A DNA stretch of 64,000 bases from Candidatus Wolframiiraptor sinensis. Lineage in GTDB: Archaea; Thermoproteota; Nitrososphaeria_A; Caldarchaeales; Wolframiiraptoraceae. The notes beneath the pieces were generated by a model. That model saw only the letters and a list, made by a program, of their open reading frames with translations, ran no database searches and was not told where the DNA came from. Location: contig JALNJX010000001.1 of NCBI GenBank assembly GCA_023268255.1, positions 242,075 to 306,074 on the forward strand, written 5' to 3'. This document shows, one piece after another, positions 26,265 through 35,395 of this stretch (positions are counted from its first letter, which is position 1; every line of letters starts with the position of its first letter). A program made the translations under genes and the position numbers.

Positions 26265-26900
26265 TTATACATTTGCGGTCGATCTGCCGATGAAGACCAT
26301 GAAAATCGGGGATATTATGAGAGTTATGATCCATCCAATGTATGGTATGAATGATATTCCGCTCAGCACCAGACTTATCGCGAATAATATGATGATCCAT
26401 AACATGTAGTTTCCCCAGCCTACGGCTTTGATTTTAGACAATATCGCGTTGAAATCGAACGCGCTTCCCAGCTTTCCCACTTTAACCATATGTGCTATCG
26501 CCATAATCGCTATTATCGTTATGATGAACGCGAGTATTATCCCGGCAACCATTAGTATGCTTCCCATTATGCCGAGCCCGATCATGGGCATGAAAATGCC
26601 GGCCATAATCATCGAGGCTGCTCCAATCGCTATCAGTATTATTGGCACTATCATGTAGACTATCGTGACGGCGAATACTTTTGCACCATCTATCCAGAGC
26701 TCTCCATATTTCTCAAGGCGCGGCGGATCGGTGCTTCCTGGCGACTCCTTGATAACTTTTGCAAAATAACCCGTTACGATGAAATTGACTATCGGTATTA
26801 TGTTCAGTATTATGAGCGCCACGAGCCTCCCAATGCTCTTGAACAACTTAATAGTGTATTCATAGGAGTCTCTAAGATTCTCTTCAAGTTTCATTTTCAT
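26265..26900 (-). CDS. DUF4013-like membrane protein
   Basis: An integral membrane protein of about 211 aa. Helices include LVALIILNIIPIVNFIVTGY, VFAVTIVYMIVPIILIAIG and IGLGIMGSILMVAGIILAF, with the conserved-type patch LEKYGELWIDGAKVFAV between them. ATG 26900 overlaps the stop of the upstream gene (ATGA) and is preferred over 26924. Role unknown; the operon with a PRC-barrel protein hints at membrane organisation or RNA-linked control. An in-frame stop separates it from a zinc ribbon (see 26124-26264). Confidence 0.7.
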   Translation of the reverse strand: MKMKLEENLRDSYEYTIKLFKSIGRLVALIILNIIPIVNFIVTGYFAKVIKESPGSTDPPRLEKYGELWIDGAKVFAVTIVYMIVPIILIAIGAASMIMAGIFMPMIGLGIMGSILMVAGIILAFIITIIAIMAIAHMVKVGKLGSAFDFNAILSKIKAVGWGNYMLWIIILFAISLVLSGISFIPYIGWIITLIISPIFMVFIGRSTANV

Positions 26901-27229
26901 GATTCCTCCAGCCTTGAGCCGCATCCACTGCAGTATAGATAGTCAGACGGATTTGCTCTTCCGCATTTGGAGCATATCTTCGTGGAAGGCGCAGCAATTT
27001 GTGTAGCTTTTTCTTGGACAGCTGATTTAACTAGAACTACATCTCCGAGAGCGAGTATTTGAGATGATGGGATTGCCTCTTCCTCTCCCTCTCCCAACTT
27101 ATCGTATATCAGGACGATCTTTCCCTCTTGGTCGTATCCTATGTCTTTGACCTTGCCGAGGCGCACAGCATTATCAGAGATAATGTCTTTACCAACGATC
27201 TCATCCCTTCTGAAAAACTTTTTACTCAA
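26897..27229 (-). CDS. PRC-barrel domain protein with C-terminal zinc ribbon
   Basis: A 110-aa protein. Residues 1-75 fit a PRC barrel (DEIVGKDIISDNAVRLGKVKDIGYDQEGKIVLIY). Residues 85-110 are a zinc ribbon (ICSKCGRANPSDYLYCSGCG, two C-x2-C pairs). It is the first gene of a two-gene operon with the DUF4013 gene, with ATGA overlap. Both products end in zinc ribbons, which suggests that they meet the same partner. Confidence 0.78.
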   Translation of the reverse strand: MSKKFFRRDEIVGKDIISDNAVRLGKVKDIGYDQEGKIVLIYDKLGEGEEEAIPSSQILALGDVVLVKSAVQEKATQIAAPSTKICSKCGRANPSDYLYCSGCGSRLEES

Positions 27230-27684
27230 AAAATCATCACCACTTATTTGCGGTGATTATGCTCTTCTGATGTTTATAAGTTTTAAAATTGTCCTATAAG
27301 AAAATCATGGTTTAGAGAATTAATAATGGATAGAGCATTTCATGATCATGCAGTCCTAAAACAGGACATTGATTGGTAGGCGGATCCTGCATTAACCAGA
27401 GCTATCCCTTTTTGATCGAAGCTGGGCACACTTGTAACCTACATGCCAAGCTCGCTAGTGATCTTATGATTCCACTTGATTTCCTTGGGAGTTGGAATAA
27501 TCCATCCCGAGCATGCATTCTCAGCGCTAGGTTCCTCATTCTAATCAAAAATTCGCGGGATCATGATGCTTTAGCGGATACATTTTTCGCGGTCATTCCT
27601 GTCCTAGCCACGATCGCGGTGTTAAGAGGGAAGAGCAAAGAAAGCTTAGAACTCAAGATGAGGATGCAGGGCTTGCTAACGGTA
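27230..27684. other. Gap of 455 bases; no supported gene
   Basis: Besides the promoter region of the PRC-barrel operon and a short inverted repeat (GTCCT-AAAAC-AGGAC, about 27353-27367), there is a plus-strand frame (27373-27864) that runs antisense into the photolyase gene. Its product has hydrophobic stretches but no family match, and I leave it uncalled. Confidence 0.3.
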
Positions 27685-29013
27685 TTAATGATGAGTGCTG
27701 CTCTCCTTGACTTGGCTCACCATTTCTCTGAACTTTTTTATTTGCTCGTTATGATCTACTATGGGCTCGTAGTAACCTCTTATCCTGTGTCTTATCGGGT
27801 CATGAATCCTCTCACATTCATGGTCCGTCAGCTCAGGGATGTACCTCTTTACATACAGGCATAATGGATCATATTTTTCTGCTTGCCTCACGGGATTGAA
27901 TATCCTAATCGGCAGAGGGTCTACGCCCACCGAGGCGGACCACTGCCAGTTGCCCACATTAAGGACCTCATCATAATCTATGAGGTGCTCTTTGAAAAAT
28001 TCTTCTCCAATCCTCCAATCCACGAGGAGGTCTTTGACCAAGAAGTTGGCCACTATTAACCTAACCCTATTGTGAATCCATTTTTCAGCCTTCAGTTGCT
28101 TAATGCCGGCATCCACGATGGGATAGCCGGTCTTTCCCTCCTTAAAGGCGCTAATCAGATACTTGTCATTCTCCCACATGATTCCTCTTCTACGAGGATT
28201 GAGCTCCAAATCTCTCATGTAAGGGTATCTGCGCTTTAGGTGGTAGTAGAACTCTCTCCAAGCTAACTGCCTCACAAACTCCTCGGAGAATCTCACAGCC
28301 CGGTTGAATACCTCCCTCACGGAGACTATGCCGAGGCTTATGTATGGAGACAGCTTTGAGGTGCCATCCAAGTAAGGGTAATCCTTGGTTGCGGCATATT
28401 TTTTGTAGCTGAATGATTGAAGTCTATGAGAATACCAGTCGGCTCTCCATATCCGCTCTTCAGGAATCCTCCAACCATTTCTCTTGCACAGCTCATTCAG
28501 GTCCGGTTCGTCTATCTCGACGAAATTATCGGGTGGGACTTCTCCAGCAGTTTCGGCATTGACGAGCCTTCTCCACTTTCTATAGAACATCGTGAAATTT
28601 ATCGGGGAGCCCAGGGAGGATTGGTCGGCCAGCAGGTTGTCGATTATCTCGATGAGCCTTACGCCACTTCTTCTACAGACATCCTTGATCTCCTGAACCA
28701 ATGCGTCTTCATGCCATGATAAGGGTGATGCCGTGTAGATCGCGTCAAACCTATATCTCCCCAATAAGTGCTCGAATGCTTCACGCGTTTTATCATAGAG
28801 CACATGTAGCCTCATTTTAGAACCTAAATTTCTCAGGGCGTCCAGAAGAAATATGAAGCGCGGGTCGTCGAAATTCATCTTTCGATCCCTCAGGACTTCA
28901 GGATCTATTACAAAGACTGCCGCCACTTTATCGGCCTTAGATGCCGCCTCGATTAGCGCCTTGTTATCTCTTATCCTCAGATCACGCCTGAACCAGTAGA
29001 GAACCCTCATCAC
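27685..29013 (-). CDS. phrB: DNA photolyase, class I CPD type
   Basis: Uses blue light and FAD to split cyclobutane pyrimidine dimers. The N-terminal antenna domain starts VLYWFRRDLRIRDNKAL. The FAD and DNA-binding region has LSPYISLGIVSVREV, RQLAWREFYYHL, GKTGYPIVDAGIKQL, WIHNRVRLIVANFLVKDL and NWQWSASVGVDPLP with the family Trp residues. 442 aa is a normal length. The gene overlaps the upstream UV endonuclease gene by 32 bases. A photolyase implies light exposure, for example a surface hot spring. Confidence 0.93.
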   Translation of the reverse strand: MMRVLYWFRRDLRIRDNKALIEAASKADKVAAVFVIDPEVLRDRKMNFDDPRFIFLLDALRNLGSKMRLHVLYDKTREAFEHLLGRYRFDAIYTASPLSWHEDALVQEIKDVCRRSGVRLIEIIDNLLADQSSLGSPINFTMFYRKWRRLVNAETAGEVPPDNFVEIDEPDLNELCKRNGWRIPEERIWRADWYSHRLQSFSYKKYAATKDYPYLDGTSKLSPYISLGIVSVREVFNRAVRFSEEFVRQLAWREFYYHLKRRYPYMRDLELNPRRRGIMWENDKYLISAFKEGKTGYPIVDAGIKQLKAEKWIHNRVRLIVANFLVKDLLVDWRIGEEFFKEHLIDYDEVLNVGNWQWSASVGVDPLPIRIFNPVRQAEKYDPLCLYVKRYIPELTDHECERIHDPIRHRIRGYYEPIVDHNEQIKKFREMVSQVKESSTHH

Positions 29014-29926
29014 CCGACCTCCCTAGGGTTATTAAGCGCATTACCTCATCACCCCTAAGCTCTTCGAGTAGCCTTGAAATAGCTTTCTCCTTTTTCTTCG
29101 CCTCCACGATTATGTCTATCGCCCGCTCCCCGAGAAATAAGGAGATCAGATTTTTGAAATCTCTTACTTCCACGTAATCTCCGTGCTCGCCAAAGCGGTG
29201 AGCTCGTTGTGGTGCTGATGACAGGTGAGTCTCGGGGACGATGTTCCTCCAAGTGGAGACCAGCCTATCCATGCTGAACTTCGACGGGTTTAGCGTATGA
29301 TGGTAATAATCGAGGACCGCTGGGAGGCCGAGCGATTCAGATATCTCTATCACCTCGGACATCGTGTAATGTCTCTCATCATTTTCCAGCGCGAGCCTTC
29401 TTGTAAGCCACTTATTGTTTTCTATCGTTTCCTCAAACCTCTTGAGGGCTCTCATTTTATCACCGTAAACTCCCCCGACATGTACCACTACGAGGCTCTC
29501 ATCCCCCAGACCTAAAGTGTCTAGCACCCAGAAGTGATACCTCAACTCCGCTAAAGACCTCATTATGACGTTCTCGTTTGGACTATTGAGCACCACATAT
29601 TGCCCCGGATGCATAGTTATCCTGATGCCGTAGTCTCTCACTCTATCTGCCGCTTCCCTCAAGATTCTCTCGATCGCCTTAAACCACCCTCGATTGAAGC
29701 GCGTGTGAGATGCGAATGGAATGAAATTGGAGCCCAGTCTAAATATCGTCAAGCCCATTCTCCTAGATAGATCTAAGAGCTTCATAAGATCATCCAAATT
29801 CCTCTTAAAGACTTCTAGTAACCTATCCTCGCTCAGGCTGCGGAGCTTTATCCTATGATTCGTGGACAGCCTGTTATCGCTCGTCGAGCAGAAGAATCCA
29901 AGCCCTACTCTCAGCTTGACGACCAC
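28982..29926 (-). CDS. uvsE: UV damage endonuclease UvsE/UVDE
   Basis: Nicks DNA 5' to UV photoproducts and starts an alternative excision repair. A TIM-barrel metalloenzyme: LRVGLGFFCSTSDN at the N-terminus, FRLGSNFIPFASH, ITMHPGQYVVLNSPN, VVHVGGVYGDK, LALENDERHYT, AVLDYYHHTLNP and HGDYVE supply the His/Glu/Asp metal ligands. Start ATG 29926. Overlap with the photolyase gene marks a UV-repair operon. Confidence 0.93.
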   Translation of the reverse strand: MVVKLRVGLGFFCSTSDNRLSTNHRIKLRSLSEDRLLEVFKRNLDDLMKLLDLSRRMGLTIFRLGSNFIPFASHTRFNRGWFKAIERILREAADRVRDYGIRITMHPGQYVVLNSPNENVIMRSLAELRYHFWVLDTLGLGDESLVVVHVGGVYGDKMRALKRFEETIENNKWLTRRLALENDERHYTMSEVIEISESLGLPAVLDYYHHTLNPSKFSMDRLVSTWRNIVPETHLSSAPQRAHRFGEHGDYVEVRDFKNLISLFLGERAIDIIVEAKKKEKAISRLLEELRGDEVMRLITLGRSGDEGSLLVQA

Positions 29927-29991
29927 GTTCTCTGTGCGTGAGAAGCAATCTTAAAAGTTGAGCGCTTAAATTCATTGGGAATGGGTAAGAA

Positions 29992-30939
29992 GTGGTGAGG
30001 CATCCCAGGCCCAGAGTGGTCGTGAGCGAGTGTCTTGGCTTCAGGCCCACCAGATACGATGGTAACATTATCTACGATGAGATCGTTGAAGTCCTGAAAA
30101 AATTCGCTGATTTGATCCCAGTGTGCCCTGAGGTCGGAATAGGGTTGGGAATTCCCAGGAACCCCCTAGTGCTTACGAGAAACGGGGATGATGTCTGCCT
30201 AGTGGATACTAAGACTGGGGAGGATTTTTCACGCCGCATGAATGAGTTCGCCCATTCATTCATAGCCGACCTTAAGGATGTTGATGGCTTTCTCATGAAA
30301 TCCAAGAGCCCATCTTGTGGGGTCGGCGACGCGAAGGTCTATGGAAAGGGTTGGGCTGTTGTCGGCAGGTCAGACGGCATTTTCACAAAGCTCATGCGAG
30401 AGACCTTCCCACTCTTGCCGATTGAAAGCGAGAAGCGTCTGCTGAAATACGAGATAAGGAGGAACTTCTTCACAAAGATCTTCTCGATAGCCGACCTCAG
30501 AGAGACCCTTTCGGGGGCCAGGATGGGGGAACTCGTAGAATTCCATCGGAGGAACAAGTACGTATTAATGCTGTATAACCCGCATCTTTTCAAGAAGCTT
30601 GGCAGGCTGATGGCTGAGAGGGATCAGAAGGAGCCGCAGGAGTTGAAGAGAGAGTACGGTAGAGCTTTCCTAGAGGCCCTTTCCAGAAATCCGGGAAGAG
30701 GCTCATACGCAAACGTCTTCATGCATCTCTATAGCCACGTCAAGGAGAATTTGGTTGAAAAGGAGAGGAAGTACATATTAGCCCTCATAGAAGGGTATAG
30801 GATGCGGAGAGTTCTCCTGAAGACGCTCATAGCGTACTTCAGGGGATTCATATACAGGCTGGGAAATGAGTATCTGGCAGAGCAGAGATTCATAGACCCG
30901 TATCCCGAGGAGCTGGAGCAAATGCGCGAGGACGAGTAA
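29992..30939 (+). CDS. TudS (DUF523) - YbgA (DUF1722) fusion protein
   Basis: The N-terminal half (1-145) is DUF523, related to the thiouracil desulfurase TudS. Its three cluster-binding Cys are in VVSECLGFRP, LIPVCPEVG and SKSPSCGVG. The C-terminal half is DUF1722/YbgA (ELVEFHRRNKYVLMLYNP, YANVFMHLYSHVKENL). In Escherichia coli ybgA lies beside the photolyase gene, and the same linkage holds here. Start options cluster at GTG 29992. It is divergent from the UV-repair operon with a 65-base gap. A link to removal of thiolated or photodamaged pyrimidines is inference. Confidence 0.88.
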   Translation: MVRHPRPRVVVSECLGFRPTRYDGNIIYDEIVEVLKKFADLIPVCPEVGIGLGIPRNPLVLTRNGDDVCLVDTKTGEDFSRRMNEFAHSFIADLKDVDGFLMKSKSPSCGVGDAKVYGKGWAVVGRSDGIFTKLMRETFPLLPIESEKRLLKYEIRRNFFTKIFSIADLRETLSGARMGELVEFHRRNKYVLMLYNPHLFKKLGRLMAERDQKEPQELKREYGRAFLEALSRNPGRGSYANVFMHLYSHVKENLVEKERKYILALIEGYRMRRVLLKTLIAYFRGFIYRLGNEYLAEQRFIDPYPEELEQMREDE

Positions 30940-30994
30940 ATGCATTTTGAAAACCCCGGCGCCCCGGAGCCTTAACTCCAGCCTTTTCCAAAAC

Positions 30995-31771
30995 TCATCT
31001 TTGGCAATTCTCGCAGACGAAAGTTTTCCTGTTTATGGGCTTCTGCCTGTAGAATTTAATGGGGTATCCGCAGATCATGCAGAAACCGCTGAACCTATTA
31101 TATACGTATAGCATGTCCTTTATACTCCTTCCCCGAATCTTAAGCTCTAGAAATTGCCTGCTCAACTCCCTCGTAAAGTGAATTATCTTGCGCACCTCTT
31201 CTCGAGATAGATCTCCCACCCTCCTTTCGGGATCAACGCCCGCTCTGAAAAGGATCTCATTTCTCAGAATATTTCCTATCCCTGCTACAACCGATTGATT
31301 GAGCAACACGATTCCAATCTTCTCATCCTGAAATCTAATAATGTTCTCGTATGCACGCTCTTCATCCCATTCATCACTCAGCGGATCAGGGCCCAAGTCG
31401 AGCTTCAACCGCTCCAGAATGTGGTCTCGTGGACCGACCTCCACTATCGGTGCATTATAGACGGCAATCTTCCTGTTATTCCCGATGAGCATCAATCTAA
31501 TCCTGTTCATGGGCTTGAGAAGCGACTCGCCCGCCTCGTATACGTGTATCGTGCCATACATCATTAAATGAACTCTAATGACCACATCGCAGTCGAAGAA
31601 GAATAAGATGTTCTTGCCAAGCGAATCCGATTTAACGAACCTCCTTCCAACGATCTCTTCAACGGGGACTAAAACCTTCCTAGATCTCACAAAAACCTCC
31701 CTGATGCTTTCGCCGGAGAACTTGTTGCTAATCTCAATGGCATATGCTTTAGCCGTTGGCCCCTCAACCAC
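30995..31771 (-). CDS. nei: Fpg/Nei-family DNA glycosylase with N-terminal Val, NEIL3-like
   Basis: Removes oxidised bases. The frame is open to 31789, but GTG 31771 gives M-VEGPTAKAYAIEI, which aligns with the family N-terminus and makes Val2 the nucleophile, as in human NEIL3 (most bacterial members have Pro2). Glu3 is present. The helix-two-turn-helix (SVVAGIGNILRNEILFRAGVDP) and zinc finger (FCMICGYPIKF...FVCENCQR, C-x2-C-x16-C-x2-C) are intact. It is convergent with the TudS-YbgA gene and belongs to the same repair island. Confidence 0.87.
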   Translation of the reverse strand: MVEGPTAKAYAIEISNKFSGESIREVFVRSRKVLVPVEEIVGRRFVKSDSLGKNILFFFDCDVVIRVHLMMYGTIHVYEAGESLLKPMNRIRLMLIGNNRKIAVYNAPIVEVGPRDHILERLKLDLGPDPLSDEWDEERAYENIIRFQDEKIGIVLLNQSVVAGIGNILRNEILFRAGVDPERRVGDLSREEVRKIIHFTRELSRQFLELKIRGRSIKDMLYVYNRFSGFCMICGYPIKFYRQKPINRKTFVCENCQR

Positions 31772-31953
31772 GCTGGAAATCGGGATCACCCTAAACTTAA
31801 ATCTAAAAACACAGAGCCGAAAAGAAACGTGGAGACGGTAGAAGTGGAGCTCGCATGTAATAATTCAATGCTGAATCAAGGCTTTATTTCTCGATGTGGT
31901 CCTTTAGAAGAATCCGAATATTTAAATAAGGCTAACCATAAAATGTCGCTCGC

Positions 31954-32739
31954 ATGATATCAATCAACTCAAGTTTCTTGAGATTTCTGAACATTTTAAC
32001 TTATGCTCTCATGATCATTGTAAACAGACTTGCTGGCGGAACCACGATTATTGGCGGTAAAACTACTGCCCAGATTTCTGATACAAACCCGACGCTGATA
32101 ACTCCGGCTGGATGCACCTTCTCCATATGGGGTGTCATATACATTTTACTCGGAGTGTTCGTTCTTTATCAAGCATTGCCAACTCAGCAGTCAAGAGAAT
32201 ACGTGGACAGGATCGGCTACCTATTCTCAATCAGCAACTCGCTGAATGTCCTCTGGATCTTTCTATGGCAGTTCGAGCACCTCGCTCTCTCTGTCATAGT
32301 CATCTTCTTGCTGCTCGCCACTCTGATCATGATTTACCTCCGACTAGAAATTGGAAAGTCTCGCGCGCCGTTGCGCGAAAGAATCGCCTTTCATGTTCCT
32401 TTCAGCGTCTATTTGGGGTGGATAACCATAGCCTCCATAGCAAATGTGGCCATAGCTTTGGTTTCAGCCGGCTGGAGCGGCTTCGGAATAGGCCCGGAAA
32501 TCTGAGCAGTGACGGCGTTGGTGGCCGCCTTGCTGATCGCACTGAGGGTTGTGATGGCGAGGAGGGATCTCGCATATGGATTCGTGGTGATGTGGGCCTT
32601 AATAGGGATAGCCGTTAATCATGGCGCAAATCAAGCCATCGTAGCCGTAACGATGATAAGCGTCACCATACTCGCCATAATCTCAGCCATCGTAACTCTC
32701 TTAAAAGTAAGACACATCAATAAAGTCGCCTCATTCTGA
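31954..32739 (+). CDS. TspO/MBR-like membrane protein interrupted by TGA
   Basis: The first 183 codons encode membrane helices with ITPAGCTFSIWGVIYILLGVFVLYQ, typical of tryptophan-rich TspO/MBR relatives. At 32503-32505 a TGA stops the frame, yet the same frame continues for 78 codons with two or three more helices (AVTALVAALLIALRVVMARR, GANQAIVAVTMISVTILAII). The stop sits where a Trp would suit the family, so TGG to TGA is likely. TGA is used as a normal stop by other genes here (for example csa5), so recoding is unlikely. Nonsense mutation or sequencing error. Confidence 0.7.
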
Positions 32740-33564
32740 AGAAACTGCCCACTTTAAAATATCTTGAGCAGTCTGCACGGTAAGGAAGTTCTTCGGGGGC
32801 TCGCGGCTAAAGATGGATGCTAAGGATGGTAAGTTTGTGATCGAGGTTATTAGAGATCCATTCTTGCCGGCTTTAGAAGAGGCCCAAGTTCGGCTCAACA
32901 GCATTCAAGCAATTCTAGGAAGAATCCGAGAAGATGCAAGAGGAGATGTTTCATGAAGAAGATATTCGCTGAACTCAACATATCTCCTCCCAATATTGGG
33001 CATTTCAGTCAATGGTGTCGATAAGATTTTACAAGTGTTAGGGGGTCTTTATAGATCAAATGTCATCGAAATATACTACTTGAGATAATGGGTAAGCTGA
33101 GTAAAATGAAGCATGATCTGGGCATTGTGGAGGATGGGCATTGGCGAGGAACCAGAGATAAAAGCGCTGGTCAAGTTCTTGGAAAGAGTCGGCGAGAGGG
33201 CGAGTGCAGCAATTTTAAAGGATGAGTTTTCTGAAAACTCAGAATGGACGAAGATCTTGACTGCCAATGAATGCAGAATGCCAATTAACTGCTTCCAGCT
33301 CTAGCAACCAGATCCTGCAATCTCATACTTTCGTCAATTACCTTTAATTCTTTCTGAGGAATCGAGGTGATTTTCGAACTTTCCCTGATGGACAAAAACT
33401 CGCGTATGGGTCTTGAGTTTGCTGAAGGCAATCTAGCAGCTAGTCTGTTTCTTCTTCGAAATCTCCATTTTCATTACCACACGGACCTGCAATATTGCCG
33501 TCATCCACCATTATCTCTCTTCAGACCATTACTCTAAGTACCATTAATTGGTTATCTACGTAGC
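32740..33564. other. Gap of 825 bases with short ORFs
   Basis: A 47-codon ORF at 32813-32956 (MDAKDGKFVIEVIRDPFLPA...) has an amphipathic helical end, looks gene-like, and may be a small antitoxin. A 63-codon ORF at 33113-33304 (FLERVGERASAAILKDEFSEN) overlaps an antisense ORF. Neither has a recognised family. The rest is AT-rich without visible repeats. Confidence 0.35.
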
Positions 33565-33999
33565 CTAGAATTGAGAATTAGGATGCGAAAGTATTGTTAT
33601 TCCTATCTTCTCTAGATAATTCTTTAGCTTGAACTGATTTTTATCTAGAGTAAGTAGGGCTGAACCGGGTTTCCCTGAAACCGCTATTAATAAGTCGATG
33701 TCGTAAACGGTCTCTCCGCTTAGCAACACCTCTGCTTTTATCTCAGATGCGAGTCTTATTACCTCTTTGTCGACTTCATATATTGTTAACCACTTTAAAG
33801 CTTCATCAAGCCATGCAAGCTCTCTTGCGTCTCCATACTTCTTCCATAAATAAAATGCTCCAATCATTAGCTCGTATTCTGTTAATCTACTTATCCCTAT
33901 ATCTTCTATCCTATCTTTTAGAGATTCTAAAGTTCTGCGTGCCTCCGGCTCTCCTTTCCTAAGTGCTATTAGAAAGCTCGTGTCGAGGAGAAGTCTCAT
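33565..33999 (-). CDS. vapC: VapC-type PIN-domain toxin
   Basis: A 144-aa PIN domain with LLLDTSFLIALRKG (Asp), RLTEYELMIGAFYLW (Glu), YDIDLLIAV (Asp) and LLTLDKNQFK (Asp). The active site is complete. It overlaps the antitoxin gene by 41 bases. Confidence 0.87.
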   Translation of the reverse strand: MRLLLDTSFLIALRKGEPEARRTLESLKDRIEDIGISRLTEYELMIGAFYLWKKYGDARELAWLDEALKWLTIYEVDKEVIRLASEIKAEVLLSGETVYDIDLLIAVSGKPGSALLTLDKNQFKLKNYLEKIGITILSHPNSQF

Positions 34000-34213
34000 G
34001 GGTCCTCGCCCTAAACTCAGCTTTTACTTTCTTTATCACCTCTAGCATTTCATTTTCGTGCCCTGTGAGGTAACTCGAGAGGGACAGAAGCCTCTCGATC
34101 CTCAGCGATACATTAGATGTGATAAGATAATTTATGATCTCCGAAAAGGATCGTTTACCCTTTATCCTTTCTAACTTCTCATACACTTCATCGGAAATCG
34201 TTATCGTTTTCAT
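33959..34213 (-). CDS. vapB: VapB antitoxin, DUF217 type
   Basis: MKTITISDEVYEKLERIKGK followed by RSFSEIINYLI is the DUF217 antitoxin N-terminus. ATG 34213 is preferred over 34231. The remainder is a charged helical tail that would bind the PIN toxin encoded just downstream. About 84 aa. Confidence 0.83.
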   Translation of the reverse strand: MKTITISDEVYEKLERIKGKRSFSEIINYLITSNVSLRIERLLSLSSYLTGHENEMLEVIKKVKAEFRARTHETSPRHELSNST

Positions 34214-34338
34214 GTAAAATACACTATACACAAGAATATATAAGATTTTCTACTTCCCCAGCTGAATTCTCTCAGAAGCATGGAGCTGCTAGAGGACTAT
34301 AAGCGAGACTCTGACGCGTATATTAAAGATTATGTTTT

Positions 34339-34482
34339 GATCATCCGTTGCTTGCATTATATTTAGCGTTAGCGCGATCAGAGGAGACCTCTATTAAATT
34401 AACGTTATTTGATTCTCATCAAGAGGCTGCCGAGAAGCTTGATATTCCCACATTTGTATCAACTATCGATTCGCATAAGTAG
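34339..34482 (+). pseudogene. VapC C-terminal remnant
   Basis: A startless frame reads ALYLALARSEETSIKLTLFD, then SHQEAAEKLDIPTFV, to TAG 34480. This is clearly related to the end of the intact toxin at 46634-47026 (SLYLALARSEKRPLLTLDEN, REAAKKLDIPIFY). The PIN core upstream is missing. A decayed vapC copy. Confidence 0.7.
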
Positions 34483-35116
34483 TCTAAACATCTGCCTTTC
34501 ATTCAGGTCGTCTTAAATTCTAAATTAAATCATCTCGAATTTTGAGATCATTCATTTTCGCTAAAGTCATAAGTCTCGGGTCCTAGTACACTTTGAAGCG
34601 ACATAAAGAGACTAAAAACTGAAAGAAGGGACAAGCGAATTAGAGTATATAGGAGCTATTAAGATGAAAAGGACTGAAATATCATGAAAGGCTTTGTGAA
34701 ATAATAAAAAAAGCTGAAAAGGGTAACAGTACGAATTGCAGGAGCTTAAATGTTATTACGAGTTCTTGGCTCCTATTCTCATTAATTGTTGGAGATTTGA
34801 TGGGTGGCTATGTAACTCATAAAACAATGCACACCCCTATAGAAAAATCTCTGAATTCACAATGAGCTGGATTGCTGGCGTAACAATAACATGGTTACCC
34901 GTCATCAGAAGATTACAAAGGTGCATCGAGGAATTAAAAAGATTGAAAGATAAGATGCCGCTCTTGGAAGGGAAAGGCTGAATGTTAAAGTTTTTCTTAA
35001 AGAGATGCAACCTATCTTGAGAACCTCTTGCACAGGTTGGAATCTTGAGAGCGTATGATCCCGGAATTTGAAAACTTTATTATTCGCTATTCAATTATTC
35101 TGGCTGTCAGCAAGCT
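34483..35116 (+). other. Gap of 634 bases with broken membrane-protein ORFs
   Basis: A startless frame at about 34666-34864 encodes a hydrophobic segment (SSWLLFSLIVGDLMGGYV). It overlaps, by ATGA, an ORF at 34863-34982 (MSWIAGVTITWLPVIRRL, ending ...MPLLEGKG). Together they look like one small membrane protein with a frameshift. No family recognised. Confidence 0.3.
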
Positions 35117-35395
35117 ATGGTTATAACTGCTTTGGTTAATGTTTTGAACTTTCATCATCCGCATGTTCAATCGATATTTAATGAGGGGTTGTGGGGTTTC
35201 CCTGAGGATAAGCTAGGGATCAATAAGAGGAAATGGGCGCTATTGGAAGTTGGTGGAGAGGTATTACTTTATGGCGAATATAAGGGAGTTAAGGGTATTT
35301 GGTTTCTTTGCAAGATTATCGATAAAGGCCTTGGAGAGAGCACCTCTTCTAAAGCCGTACTTCTCGGCAACGTACCTCCGGAACTTTTCAGCTAA
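35117..35395 (+). CDS. EVE/PUA-like domain fragment
   Basis: A 92-codon frame. Residues 1-70 (VLNFHHPHVQSIFNEGLWGF, KWALLEVGGEVLLYGEYKG, GIWFLCKIIDK) resemble the N-terminal half of EVE-type PUA-like domains that read modified bases (W-G-[VF]-P, then G-D/E-x-V-L-x-Y). The rest of the domain is missing: after about residue 70 the frame runs antisense through a ribbon-helix-helix gene. It is probably a truncated gene at a recombination junction. Confidence 0.4.
   Translation: MVITALVNVLNFHHPHVQSIFNEGLWGFPEDKLGINKRKWALLEVGGEVLLYGEYKGVKGIWFLCKIIDKGLGESTSSKAVLLGNVPPELFS

Noticed and set aside
27373..27864. 163-codon plus-strand ORF before and antisense to the photolyase gene
   Set aside because: Its last 180 bases are antisense to a firmly identified gene, and no motif or start signal supports it.
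32503..32505. Genetic recoding of TGA as Trp or selenocysteine
   Set aside because: TGA ends other clearly complete genes here (for example csa5), and no SECIS-like element was noticed.
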